A stretch of DNA of 47,400 nt, from the NCBI GenBank assembly GCA_900314525.1, contig OMVN01000018.1:12534-59933 (forward strand), in the 5' to 3' direction. Below are positions 11,468-19,999 of this stretch, in pieces. Origin of the DNA: an uncultured Eubacteriales bacterium. GTDB taxonomy: Bacteria; Bacillota; Clostridia; Lachnospirales; Lachnospiraceae. Below the pieces are notes generated by a model, which was not told the DNA's origin, did not search any database, and saw nothing but the letters and a program-made list of their open reading frames with translations. Made by a program: the position numbers and the translations under genes. Within the stretch, counting starts at the first letter, position 1; every line of letters starts with the position of its first letter.

Positions 11468-13279
11468 CTAGTTCTCATCTAATTTAAGCACACTCATAAA
11501 AGCTTTCTGAGGAATTTCCACATTACCTACCTGGCGCATACGTTTCTTTCCTTCTTTTTGTTTCTCTAACAGTTTCTTCTTTCTTGATATATCTCCACCA
11601 TAACACTTGGCAAGAACATCTTTTCTCATTGCTTTTACAGTCTCTCTTGCAATTACTTTGCTTCCAATGGCAGCCTGGATTGGTATTTCAAAAAGCTGTC
11701 TTGGAATTTCTTCTTTTAATTTCTCACACATTTTTCTTCCACGCTCATAGGCTGTGCTTGCATGAACTATAAATGAGAGAGCATCAACTTCTTCTCTGTT
11801 AATCAGGATGTCTAATTTAACCAGTTCTGATTTTTCATATCCTTTAAGTTCATAATCGAAGGATGCATAACCTCTTGATCTTGATTTTAATGCATCAAAG
11901 AAATCATATATTATTTCATTTAAAGGAAGGTCATATTTTAACAGAGCACGTGTACCCTCAATATATTCCATTCCTTTATATTCTCCCCTTCGTTCCTGAC
12001 ATAATTCCATAATGGATCCAATAAATTCTGTTGTCACCATTATCTCTGCCTTGACAATTGGTTCCTCCATATAGTCAATTAATGAGGAATCAGGTAAATT
12101 CGAAGGATTTGTAAGTTCAATTACATCACCATTTGTCTGATAAACCTTGTAAATAACACCAGGTGCTGTTGTAACTAAATCAAGATTATATTCTCTCTCA
12201 AGTCTTTCCTGAATTATTTCCAAATGAAGCAATCCAAGAAATCCGCATCTAAATCCAAAGCCCAATGCTAATGATGTCTCCGGTTCATAATTAAGTGAAG
12301 CATCATTTAACTGGAGTTTTTCCAATGCATCTCTAAGTTCTGGATATTTTGCACTGTCTGCCGGATATATTCCACAATATACCATTGAATTTACTTTCTT
12401 ATAACCTGGAAGTGGATCACTGCACGGATTTTCCGCATTAGTTATTGTGTCTCCGACTCTAGTCTCTTTCACGTTCTTTATGCTGGCAGTAAAATATCCA
12501 ACCATTCCTGCTGTTAATTTGTCGCAAGGTATATACTGTCCTGCACCGAAGTATCCAACTTCAACAACATTAAATGAAGCATTTGTAGCCATCATTTTAA
12601 CTACATCTCCAGCTTTAATGCTTCCATCAAATATTCTGAAGAATACAATTACTCCCTTATATGAATCATAAATACTGTCAAATACAAGTGCGCGAAGTGG
12701 TGCATCCTCATCCCCAGATGGTGCAGGTATCTTATTTACTATCTGCTCTAATACTTGGTCAATATTAATTCCGCTTTTTGCAGAAATAAGTGGTGCATCC
12801 TCCGCCTCAATTCCTATTACATCCTCAATTTCCTCTATTACTCTCTCTGGATCTGCACTAGGAAGATCTATTTTATTTATTACAGGCATAACATCAAGAT
12901 CGTGATCTAGCGCCATATATACATTTGCTAAAGTCTGTGCTTCTACACCCTGGGCTGCATCTACAACAAGCACTGCTCCATCACATGCCGCTAAACTCCT
13001 CGAAACCTCATAATTAAAATCTACATGTCCCGGAGTATCAATCAAATTGAAAATATATTCCTCTCCATCCTTTGCTGTATAAACAATTCGTACTGCCTGA
13101 GATTTTATTGTAATTCCTCTTTCTCTCTCTAATTCCATATTATCAAGTACCTGTGCCTGCATTTCCCTGCTTGTCAGTGTACCTGTCATTTCTATTATTC
13201 TGTCTGCAAGAGTAGATTTGCCATGATCTATATGTGCAATTATGCAAAAGTTTCTTATATGATCCTGATTTCTTGACAT
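11468..13279 (-). CDS. lepA: Elongation factor 4 (LepA)
   Basis: Ribosomal back-translocase GTPase of 603 residues. The P-loop is AHIDHGKST near residue 15, the switch II region DTPGHVDF is present, NKIDLP is the G4 motif, and the C-terminal LepA-specific domain ends the protein. The start is the ATG of [10 protein letters not shown], 6 bp after AAAGGAG; the frame extends upstream through the ribosome site but that extension is not family-like. It is the first gene of lepA-hemW. Confidence 0.97.
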   Translation of the reverse strand: MSRNQDHIRNFCIIAHIDHGKSTLADRIIEMTGTLTSREMQAQVLDNMELERERGITIKSQAVRIVYTAKDGEEYIFNLIDTPGHVDFNYEVSRSLAACDGAVLVVDAAQGVEAQTLANVYMALDHDLDVMPVINKIDLPSADPERVIEEIEDVIGIEAEDAPLISAKSGINIDQVLEQIVNKIPAPSGDEDAPLRALVFDSIYDSYKGVIVFFRIFDGSIKAGDVVKMMATNASFNVVEVGYFGAGQYIPCDKLTAGMVGYFTASIKNVKETRVGDTITNAENPCSDPLPGYKKVNSMVYCGIYPADSAKYPELRDALEKLQLNDASLNYEPETSLALGFGFRCGFLGLLHLEIIQERLEREYNLDLVTTAPGVIYKVYQTNGDVIELTNPSNLPDSSLIDYMEEPIVKAEIMVTTEFIGSIMELCQERRGEYKGMEYIEGTRALLKYDLPLNEIIYDFFDALKSRSRGYASFDYELKGYEKSELVKLDILINREEVDALSFIVHASTAYERGRKMCEKLKEEIPRQLFEIPIQAAIGSKVIARETVKAMRKDVLAKCYGGDISRKKKLLEKQKEGKKRMRQVGNVEIPQKAFMSVLKLDEN

Positions 13280-13356
13280 TTCCTGCTCCTTTCCTATTCT
13301 AATCATAAAATTTGTTACTTTATTTTACTTTATTTTGTCAGATATTTAAAGGTATT

Positions 13357-13386
13357 TTGCATTTTTTTCCCAATTTTTAATAAAAT
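13357..13386 (+). promoter_or_regulatory. Promoter for HTH-like gene
   Basis: -35 TTGCAT (13357-13362), 18-bp spacer, -10 TAAAAT (13381-13386). A second -10-like TATTAT is at 13392-13397. It is divergent from lepA. Confidence 0.45.
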
Positions 13387-13439
13387 TATGGTATTATATT
13401 ATGGTGTATTTTGAAGTTTACTAGAAAGTGGTGGTTATT

Positions 13440-13964
13440 TTGTCTATTTTTAATTTTAAAACAAAGACAATTAACAAAAGATATGAAGAGCATTGTGAAG
13501 AAGCCCGCTCTTTTATTCAGGTTCATTATGTAAGAGAACGAGGCAGTGATAGATATGCATTCAATACACTTACAATAAAATCTGATCCTGAAAGAGAAAA
13601 GTGTGATGAATGGTATGAGTCCCATGGCAATCCCAATACGTTTCCTGAGATTGCATCAATATATCTAACAGATAAAAAGAAAAAGGATTCTGTTATATGC
13701 AAATCCTTTGGACTTGATTCAAAAATATTTTCTTCTGATAAGAAAGGAAATGTAGAGAAATGGGAGGCATTAGCCGTCTGTTTCGGTCTCAACTTAAACA
13801 TAGCTGAGTCAAGAAGATTACTCAAATCAGAGGGATATGCCCTCACAAATTCATCGATTTCAGACCTTGTAATTCGTTATTGTATTGAAAATACAATTTA
13901 CCAGTTGGCTGAAATTAACTATTTATTGCAAAAAATATGCAGCAGAAATCTTAACCAGCTGTAG
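13440..13964 (+). CDS. HTH-like regulatory domain protein, unknown function
   Basis: No named family for the full length. The C-terminal half (about residues 75-165) resembles an XRE-like fold common in Lachnospiraceae at the end of macro-domain and other regulatory proteins. In that fold, a segment like KSFGLDSKIFSS is followed by a helix of alternating Ala/Leu (EALAVCFGLNLNIAES), then LLKSEGYAL, then a terminal helix with EINYLL. The N-terminal 70 residues are charged and unassigned. The start is uncertain: TTG at 13440 has GGTGG 5 bp upstream; GTG codons at 13428 and 13431 are alternatives. It is one of three plus-strand genes, monocistronic, with its own terminator. Confidence 0.75.
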   Translation: MSIFNFKTKTINKRYEEHCEEARSFIQVHYVRERGSDRYAFNTLTIKSDPEREKCDEWYESHGNPNTFPEIASIYLTDKKKKDSVICKSFGLDSKIFSSDKKGNVEKWEALAVCFGLNLNIAESRRLLKSEGYALTNSSISDLVIRYCIENTIYQLAEINYLLQKICSRNLNQL

Positions 13965-13967
13965 AAG

Positions 13968-13995
13968 AACAGATGCGGTCGCATCTGTTTTTTTT
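13968..13995 (+). terminator. Strong intrinsic terminator of HTH-like gene
   Basis: AACAGATGCG (13968-13977) pairs with CGCATCTGTT (13980-13989), and eight T residues end at 13995. The hairpin starts one base after the stop codon. Confidence 0.92.
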
Positions 13996-14115
13996 GGGGG
14001 ACCGTTGTGAGAGCGCTGGTACTTAGCGATTGACTGCATTGCTGGCAGAGCTTAGTATCCACTGTCGCCCTCACCGAACGGGAGTGTGTACCCCGAAAGC
14101 ACGTCCGAATCGTTC
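13996..14115. ncRNA. Candidate structured RNA, family not recognised
   Basis: About 120 bp, close to 55-60 percent GC, in an AT-rich chromosome and with no reading frame. Nested pairings form one rod: 14002-14006/14077-14081, 14007-14011/14070-14074, 14013-14015/14066-14068, 14018-14019/14059-14060, 14020-14023/14054-14057, 14025-14027/14050-14052 and 14034-14037/14045-14048 with a 7-nt loop. Bulges and one U-U mismatch interrupt it. GGAC at 13999-14002 could close against GTCC at 14103-14106. A second hairpin (14076-14088/14100-14115) competes for 14077-14081. The strand is unclear: plus would need an unseen promoter after the 13995 terminator; minus would place it in the 3' end of the apeA transcript. 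It does not fit 5S, SRP, 6S, tmRNA or RNase P hallmarks known to me. Confidence 0.5.
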
Positions 14116-14117
14116 TT

Positions 14118-15494
14118 TTACTCCGAAATAAATGCCTCGTATGCCTTCAGTGCTTCATAAACATCGGCTTTACTTACAACTTCGTGTGGTGCATGCATAT
14201 TGAGTACCGCAACTCCGCTGTCTATTACATCCATTCCATATAATGCCATTATATATGCGATTGTTCCACCGCCCCCCTGGTCTACTTTTCCAAGTTCGGC
14301 AGTCTGAAATGCTACTTTGTGTTTATCAAATATTCTTCTTATTTCTCCAAGGTATTCTGCATTGGCATCATTTGAGCCAGACTTTCCTCTGCTTCCTGTA
14401 TATTTATTTATTACAATTCCTTTTGAAAAATATGCTGCGTTCTTTTTTTCGAATACTGATGCATATGTTGGATCAAATGCAGCACTTACATCTGATGATA
14501 GCATCTTTGAATTAGAAAGTACTCTTCTTAATTTCAAATCGCTGTATTCTCCCATTCTGTCTAACAATTCCGCAAGAATATTTTCAAAAAATTTAGATCT
14601 CATTCCAGTTGCTCCAACACTGCCTATCTCTTCCTTGTCAACTAACAGTGTACATGAAGTTGTTTCAACTTTATTTTTGTTTAACATTGCAGCTAATGAG
14701 GTATATGCGCATACTCTGTCATCCTGTCCATATGCTAAGATCATACTTCTATCAATTCCAGCTTCTCTTGCTCTGCCTGCAGGGACAACTTCAAGTTCCG
14801 CAGACATAAAATCTTCTTCTTCAAAATCATATTTTTCTTTTATTAATTTCAGGATATTCTTCTTAACTGCTTCCTTTTCTTCGTCCTTAACTGGAAGATT
14901 TCCTATAATTACATTAAGATCTTCTCCCTCTACTACTTTTGCACCCTTTTTCTCAAGCTGAGTCTGTGCAAGGTGTATTAATAAATCCGAAACAAATACA
15001 ACAGGGTCACTATCTTCTTCCCCTATAACTATATCAATAACGGAGCCATCTTTTTTTGCTATCACACCATGAATTGCCAGTGGAATTGTGACCCACTGAT
15101 ATTTTTTAATTCCACCGTAATAATGTGTATCAAGATATGCAATTTCTGTATCTTCATATAAAGGGTTTTGTTTTATATCAAGTCTTGGTGAATCGATATG
15201 TGCACCCAGAATATTCATACCATTCTCAATAGGATTCTTTCCGATATTGAAAAATACTACTGCTTTATCCATGTGTGAATAATATACTTTGTCACCTGTT
15301 TTTATTTTCTTATCCTTTTTTATGATTTCCTTTAAATCCTTGTACCCAGATTCTTTAGCAAGTTCTATTGCTCTCTTTACACATTCTCTCTCTGTCTTCC
15401 CCTTATCCAGAAAATCCATGTAATCTTTATTTAATACTTCAAGTTTTTCTAAATCTTTTTTTGTATATGTTTTCCACGCATTTGGTCGTTCCAT
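14118..15494 (-). CDS. apeA: M18 family aminopeptidase (ApeA type)
   Basis: Second M18 zinc aminopeptidase in the window, 458 residues, matching the clostridial aminopeptidase 1 type. H99 and D101 are in LGAHIDSPRLD. GQDDRVCAYTSL carries the bridging Asp, DKEEIGSVG the catalytic Glu pair and LNMHAPHE the last His ligand. KVDQGGGGTIAY is also typical. It is distinct from the shorter-loop paralogue at 6217-7563. The ribosome site GGAGG lies before the ATG, and a TATAAT -10-like hexamer is in the upstream gap. Its 3' flank is the GC-rich candidate RNA. Confidence 0.92.
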   Translation of the reverse strand: MERPNAWKTYTKKDLEKLEVLNKDYMDFLDKGKTERECVKRAIELAKESGYKDLKEIIKKDKKIKTGDKVYYSHMDKAVVFFNIGKNPIENGMNILGAHIDSPRLDIKQNPLYEDTEIAYLDTHYYGGIKKYQWVTIPLAIHGVIAKKDGSVIDIVIGEEDSDPVVFVSDLLIHLAQTQLEKKGAKVVEGEDLNVIIGNLPVKDEEKEAVKKNILKLIKEKYDFEEEDFMSAELEVVPAGRAREAGIDRSMILAYGQDDRVCAYTSLAAMLNKNKVETTSCTLLVDKEEIGSVGATGMRSKFFENILAELLDRMGEYSDLKLRRVLSNSKMLSSDVSAAFDPTYASVFEKKNAAYFSKGIVINKYTGSRGKSGSNDANAEYLGEIRRIFDKHKVAFQTAELGKVDQGGGGTIAYIMALYGMDVIDSGVAVLNMHAPHEVVSKADVYEALKAYEAFISE

Positions 15495-15555
15495 TATGTT
15501 ACCTCCGTTAAATTTGTTCTGATTATATTATATCTCAGTTTCTAATTTTTTAAAT

Positions 15556-15581
15556 CTGTGATGAAAAATTTTTAATCACAG
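15556..15581 (-). repeat. Hairpin between radical SAM gene and apeA
   Basis: CTGTGAT (15556-15562) pairs with ATCACAG (15575-15581), with an A5/T5 inner extension. It sits 5 bp after the radical SAM gene stop, in a terminator position, but lacks a U-tract on the minus strand. Confidence 0.45.
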
Positions 15582-15586
15582 CTGAG

Positions 15587-16504
15587 TTAATCTATTCCCG
15601 TAAAATCAAATTCTGGTGTATATTCTTCCGACTGACTATCTCTTCCCTGTATATAGGTATTGTCAAATCCTAGTTTTATGGCATGATTTACAACGCTGTC
15701 GTACTCAAAGGTAGTTACTGTTCTGTTTATCTCCTTATGCTTAAGAGCCCTATAACTAGGTGTATACTGACTCATGAGGCTGAGTATATAATTTTTATTA
15801 TCATATTTTTCATTCAGATAATCCAGTATCTTAATTGAATCTTTTCTCAGACCTGGCATAATCAGATGTCTGATTATTACACCGGATTTTAAAATTGCAG
15901 ATTCATCATCAAATTTCTTATTATCATAAAAATTTAGTTTTCCCTTTTGATTCATCATCTCCATTAGGGCTTCCGATGTGTTTTCAAAATAATCTGGTGA
16001 ACCAGAATATCTCATTGCAAATCTGTCATCATAATATTTAATGTCAGTAAGGTATATATCAACATAATTATTTAACAGTCTAATTGCATCTGCTGATTCA
16101 TATCCGCTGCTGTTATACACTACGGGTATTCCAAGTTTATCTTTAACTTTATCAAGTGCCTCAATTATTCCAGGTATGTACATTGTCCCAGTGACTAGGT
16201 TAATATTTAACGCACCTTTATCTCTCAAATCAATCATAATCCTGGCCAGTTTTTCAGATGATATTTCAACTCCAAAATTTTCATGAGAAAGTCTGAAATT
16301 CTGACAAAACTCACATTTTAAATTGCACCCGCTGAAAAATATTGCCCCACTACCTGATTTTCCACTTATGCAAGGCTCCTCGCCAAAATACAAATCTGCC
16401 CTTGCAACTTTTAACATATCACCTGCACCACAAAAGCCTGTGCAAATATGTCTGTTTACATGGCATTTTCTAGGACATAAACTGCATTGTTCGTAATAAT
16501 CCAT
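15587..16504 (-). CDS. Radical SAM protein, PflA-like (COG1313 type)
   Basis: The 305-residue protein has the radical SAM cluster motif CNLKCEFC with C60, C64 and C67. Before it is a cysteine-rich N-terminus (C7, C10, C14, C21, C25) that could hold an extra Fe-S cluster or zinc. The family is related to pyruvate formate-lyase activating enzymes, but no glycyl-radical enzyme is nearby, so the substrate is unknown. It lies 15 bp downstream of the ABC-F stop-start junction on the same strand and may be cotranscribed with it. Confidence 0.85.
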   Translation of the reverse strand: MDYYEQCSLCPRKCHVNRHICTGFCGAGDMLKVARADLYFGEEPCISGKSGSGAIFFSGCNLKCEFCQNFRLSHENFGVEISSEKLARIMIDLRDKGALNINLVTGTMYIPGIIEALDKVKDKLGIPVVYNSSGYESADAIRLLNNYVDIYLTDIKYYDDRFAMRYSGSPDYFENTSEALMEMMNQKGKLNFYDNKKFDDESAILKSGVIIRHLIMPGLRKDSIKILDYLNEKYDNKNYILSLMSQYTPSYRALKHKEINRTVTTFEYDSVVNHAIKLGFDNTYIQGRDSQSEEYTPEFDFTGID

Positions 16505-16519
16505 TTGTTTTTCCTCTGC

Positions 16520-18079
16520 TTAAACTGACAGTAATGAGTACTCTTCAATATTCCAGATTTTATCAACAATATCACTATAAAACTCTGGCTCATGACATAC
16601 TAATAAAACTGATCCTCCATATTCCTTCAGTGCTCTTTTCAATTCATCCTTTGCATCTGTATCTAAATGATTTGTAGGCTCATCAAGTAACAATATATTT
16701 GTTTCCCTATTGATTAATTTACAAAGTCTTACCTTCGCCTGCTCGCCTCCACTTAATACCCTTACCAGACTTTCTATATGCTTTGTCGTCAGACCACATT
16801 TTGCAAGAGCTGATCGTACTTCATACTGTGTATATGAAGGAAATTCTTCCCAAATTTCTTCTATACATGAATTGTCACTCATTTTACTTTCCTGCTCAAA
16901 ATATCCAATTGAAAGATAATCTCCAAGTGTTGCTTTTCCACTTACCGGTTCTATAATCCCGAGTACACTTTTTAGGAATGTTGATTTACCAATTCCATTT
17001 GTTCCAATTACAGCAATCTTTTCTCCTCTTTCCATTCTTAGATTAATCGGTTTTGAAAGTGGCACATTGTCATATCCTATAACTAAATCATTTGTCTCAA
17101 AAACAACTTTTCCTGTTTTTCTGGCTTCCTTAAAATTAAACTCAGGCTTTGGCTTCTCCCTCTGCAATTCTATAACATCCATCTTATCAAGTTTTTTCTG
17201 TCTTGACATAGCCATATTTCTGGTAGAAACTCTAGCCTTATTTCTGGCGACAAAATCCTTTAAATCATCAATTTCCTTCTGCTGTCTCTTATAAGCAGCT
17301 TCTAGCTGGGATTTTTTCATTTCATATACTTCAAGGAATTTGTCATAATCTCCAACATATCTGTTTAATTCCTGGTTATTCATATGATAAATGATATTCA
17401 CAACGCTATTCAAGAATGGAATATCATGTGAAATCAGAATAAATGCATTCTCGTATTCCTGTAAATATCTCTTTAACCACTCTATATGTCCTTCATCCAA
17501 ATAGTTTGTTGGCTCATCAAGCAGGAGAATGTCTGGTTTTTCAAGTAATAATTTTGCCATGAGTACTTTCGTTCTCTGTCCACCACTTAAATCAGTCACA
17601 TCCCTGTCTAATCCTAAATCCATAATTCCTAACGCACCTGCAACTTCTGCAACTTTTACATCAATGTTATAGAAATCATGGCTCATAAGAGCCTCCTGTA
17701 TAGTTCCAAGTTCCTCCATCATTTCATTCATTACTGATTCTTGAATAGATGTGTCACCAAGTTTATCACATATCTCATTCATATGCTTTTCCATATCAAA
17801 AAGATAAGCAAATGCACTTTTTAATACATTTTCTATAGTCATCCCCTTTTCAAGTACTGCGTGCTGGTCAAGATAACCCACTCTTACATTTTTATTCCAT
17901 TCGACTTTACCCTCATCCGGCTGTAATTTTCCTGTAATAATATTAAAAAATGTAGATTTACCCTCTCCATTTGCTCCAACAAGTCCAATATGTTCTCCCT
18001 TAAGCAATCTGAAAGATACATCATTAAAAATTGCTCTGTCACCAAATCCATGACTCAGTCCTTTAACATCTAATATCAT
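16520..18079 (-). CDS. ABC-F family ATPase (YkpA/YbiT-like)
   Basis: Soluble protein with two ABC ATPase domains and no membrane segment, a ribosome-acting ABC-F. The first domain has GANGEGKS, LSGGQRTK and LLLDEPTNYLD. The charged linker (DDLKDFVARNKARVS region) is the P-site tRNA interaction motif. The second domain has GTNGIGKS, LSGGEQAK and LLLDEPTNHLD. The 519-residue length is usual for housekeeping ABC-F proteins rather than antibiotic-resistance types, but resistance cannot be excluded. The start is the ATG of MILDVKGL, 6 bp after GGAG; an upstream in-frame TTG overlaps the ribosome site. Confidence 0.92.
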   Translation of the reverse strand: MILDVKGLSHGFGDRAIFNDVSFRLLKGEHIGLVGANGEGKSTFFNIITGKLQPDEGKVEWNKNVRVGYLDQHAVLEKGMTIENVLKSAFAYLFDMEKHMNEICDKLGDTSIQESVMNEMMEELGTIQEALMSHDFYNIDVKVAEVAGALGIMDLGLDRDVTDLSGGQRTKVLMAKLLLEKPDILLLDEPTNYLDEGHIEWLKRYLQEYENAFILISHDIPFLNSVVNIIYHMNNQELNRYVGDYDKFLEVYEMKKSQLEAAYKRQQKEIDDLKDFVARNKARVSTRNMAMSRQKKLDKMDVIELQREKPKPEFNFKEARKTGKVVFETNDLVIGYDNVPLSKPINLRMERGEKIAVIGTNGIGKSTFLKSVLGIIEPVSGKATLGDYLSIGYFEQESKMSDNSCIEEIWEEFPSYTQYEVRSALAKCGLTTKHIESLVRVLSGGEQAKVRLCKLINRETNILLLDEPTNHLDTDAKDELKRALKEYGGSVLLVCHEPEFYSDIVDKIWNIEEYSLLSV

Positions 18080-18130
18080 TAATTTCTCCAATCACTATTT
18101 TATTTACTGCAATTTATATATCGCTTCTGT

Positions 18131-18163
18131 AAAAAAAACTGCCGCAAATAATGCGACAGTTTT
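18131..18163 (-). terminator. Terminator of transglutaminase-like gene
   Basis: The stem 18135-18145/18153-18163 is followed on the minus strand by U residues (A-run 18131-18138). One position pairs as G-U only on the minus strand (18142 with 18156), which supports this direction. Confidence 0.85.
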
Positions 18164-18168
18164 ATATT

Positions 18169-19920
18169 CTATTGTGCTGTTGTCTCTTCCTGAACTGGAG
18201 GCTTTTCTTCAGCCTCTGTAGGATTTTCTTCCACAGGTTTTTGTTCCTCAACGGTTGTAGCTGGTTCCGTAACTTTCTCAGTTGTCGTTGCTTCTGTAAC
18301 CACCTCTTTTGTAGTTGTAGGCTGCTGCTTCTTTGTGTACACCTCTGTCGTCTGCTTTTCTTCAACGTATTTCTTTGTAGTAGTCTGTCTCTCTGTCTCT
18401 TCTTCCACTACATAGTCATCACCTGTTACTCTTACAGTCTTAGATACTGTACATGTTCTTCCATTTGCATCTGTAACCATATAAATAAGTTTTGCATATC
18501 CGCCTTTGCTTGGGCTGTAAGATAATGTATTTTCTGATAACGAATCCGTATCATTATATATTGTTGTTTCCTTAATATAATTCATCTTACTGTCATATGT
18601 CTTTACTACAAGTTTCCATGTGTTATTGTTACTTCCTGTAACCACACCTTTAAGATTAATTGTTGAATTAACTGGGATTGCAATATCACCCTCTGATGCT
18701 GTGGAATTACCCTCTTCACTGTATCCAGCTTTGTATGAAACTTTACCATATGAACTCTGTCCATTATCACTTGTCATTGTAACTTCAAATGTCAACTCTC
18801 CAAGTGCCTCAAAGTTACCAAAGTTTTCCATTGAACTTCCTACATCATCAGTTGTATATACATCTGAAACCTGACTGAATAGTTTACAGAATGAAAAATA
18901 CTTTGGTGAAGTGTTCTGTTTTGTTTTAAGTTTAGCAATCTTATCCTGTACATCTTCTGTTGCAGCTTCTTTTTCAGTCATCTCTGTTTCGGCTGCTGTT
19001 GTTACTTCTTCTTCAACCTGAGAGTCACTAAGTAATATTGAATCATAAGCAGGATCAAATATATATTTCTGTCCTCCAATAACTACAATTGCATAACCAT
19101 GAGATTCATAATCTCCATCTTTATTATATATCGCTCCATCAATATAGTAAGATTCAAGTCCATATGCTCTTGTTAGTACTGTAAATGCACATGCAAAATC
19201 ATCTGGGGAACCCTGATTATTCTGAAGTGATTTATTTGCTCTGTATATAATCTTCATATCAAGTGTTGCAACGTAATTTACCCCAGAAACTGTACTATAT
19301 ACTGCATCATCATCTACATAGGATTTTGCCTGATATTTATAATTAGCCATAAGGTAATCATAGATATTTCTAACATTTTCGTAATTAGTCTTGGAACTAT
19401 CCACTGTCTGGTCTAAAACTGTCTGTACATTATTATCCAGTTCAGCAAAATTAGTCTTTACTGGAGATAACTGTGCACTGTTTATAACATTTTTGACATC
19501 TTCTTCAATATTCTCATCAGAATATGGACTTACAAATTTTCCTGCCTGGGCTGCATCTGTTGTTGTCTCAGACTCTGCAACAACTTGATTATTTCCATCA
19601 TTTTTGTCTTTATGGAATATTCCATATGCAGCAACACCGTAAAATATTGTAAATCCGGCTATAGCGGCACCCATACCTATCATAACCCTATTTATAATCT
19701 GCTCTTTTGTAAGTTTTTTCTTGACTGAGTCTACATTGTCATCCTCATCATAATATGTTATTTCATCGTCAAGTGAATCATCTTCGCTTTCTTCGTCATT
19801 GTCAAAATCCTCTAAATCAATATCATATTTAGAATCTTCATCGATGTCTAAAAAGTTTAATTCTGTTTCGTCATCTAAAAAATCTAATTCAATATCATCA
19901 TTATTCTTGTTATCGCTCAT
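18169..19920 (-). CDS. Membrane-anchored protein with transglutaminase-like domain
   Basis: A 583-residue type II membrane protein. Residues 1-66 are cytosolic and very acidic. A single transmembrane segment (about 79-101) follows a short basic stretch. Outside are a helical region, a transglutaminase/cysteine-protease-like core (about 180-292) and a beta domain (about 370-500). A Thr/Glu/Pro-rich tail (507-583) looks like a stalk, perhaps glycosylated. The core keeps a Cys-His-Asp triad: C244 in DFACAFTVL, H274 in ESHGYAI and D289 in IFDPAYD. The family role (crosslinking, peptidase or peptidoglycan-related) cannot be told. It has its own promoter and terminator. Confidence 0.8.
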   Translation of the reverse strand: MSDNKNNDDIELDFLDDETELNFLDIDEDSKYDIDLEDFDNDEESEDDSLDDEITYYDEDDNVDSVKKKLTKEQIINRVMIGMGAAIAGFTIFYGVAAYGIFHKDKNDGNNQVVAESETTTDAAQAGKFVSPYSDENIEEDVKNVINSAQLSPVKTNFAELDNNVQTVLDQTVDSSKTNYENVRNIYDYLMANYKYQAKSYVDDDAVYSTVSGVNYVATLDMKIIYRANKSLQNNQGSPDDFACAFTVLTRAYGLESYYIDGAIYNKDGDYESHGYAIVVIGGQKYIFDPAYDSILLSDSQVEEEVTTAAETEMTEKEAATEDVQDKIAKLKTKQNTSPKYFSFCKLFSQVSDVYTTDDVGSSMENFGNFEALGELTFEVTMTSDNGQSSYGKVSYKAGYSEEGNSTASEGDIAIPVNSTINLKGVVTGSNNNTWKLVVKTYDSKMNYIKETTIYNDTDSLSENTLSYSPSKGGYAKLIYMVTDANGRTCTVSKTVRVTGDDYVVEEETERQTTTKKYVEEKQTTEVYTKKQQPTTTKEVVTEATTTEKVTEPATTVEEQKPVEENPTEAEEKPPVQEETTAQ

Positions 19921-19963
19921 TTTTCTTTCCTTTTCAATACTACATGCTATGATTAACTAATTC

Positions 19964-19992
19964 ATTTTATTATATTTTCATTAACAAATCAA
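19964..19992 (-). promoter_or_regulatory. Promoter of transglutaminase-like gene
   Basis: On the minus strand, -35 TTGATT (19987-19992), 17-bp spacer and -10 TAAAAT (19964-19969), just after the DUF1015 gene. Confidence 0.65.
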
Positions 19993-19999
19993 GAGATTA

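Noticed and set aside
13428-13439. GTG start for the HTH-like gene
   Set aside because: Weaker ribosome site than TTG at 13440, although not excluded.
13996-14115. 5S, SRP, 6S or group II intron domain V identity for the RNA candidate
   Set aside because: Key conserved sequences are missing; only loose similarity was seen.
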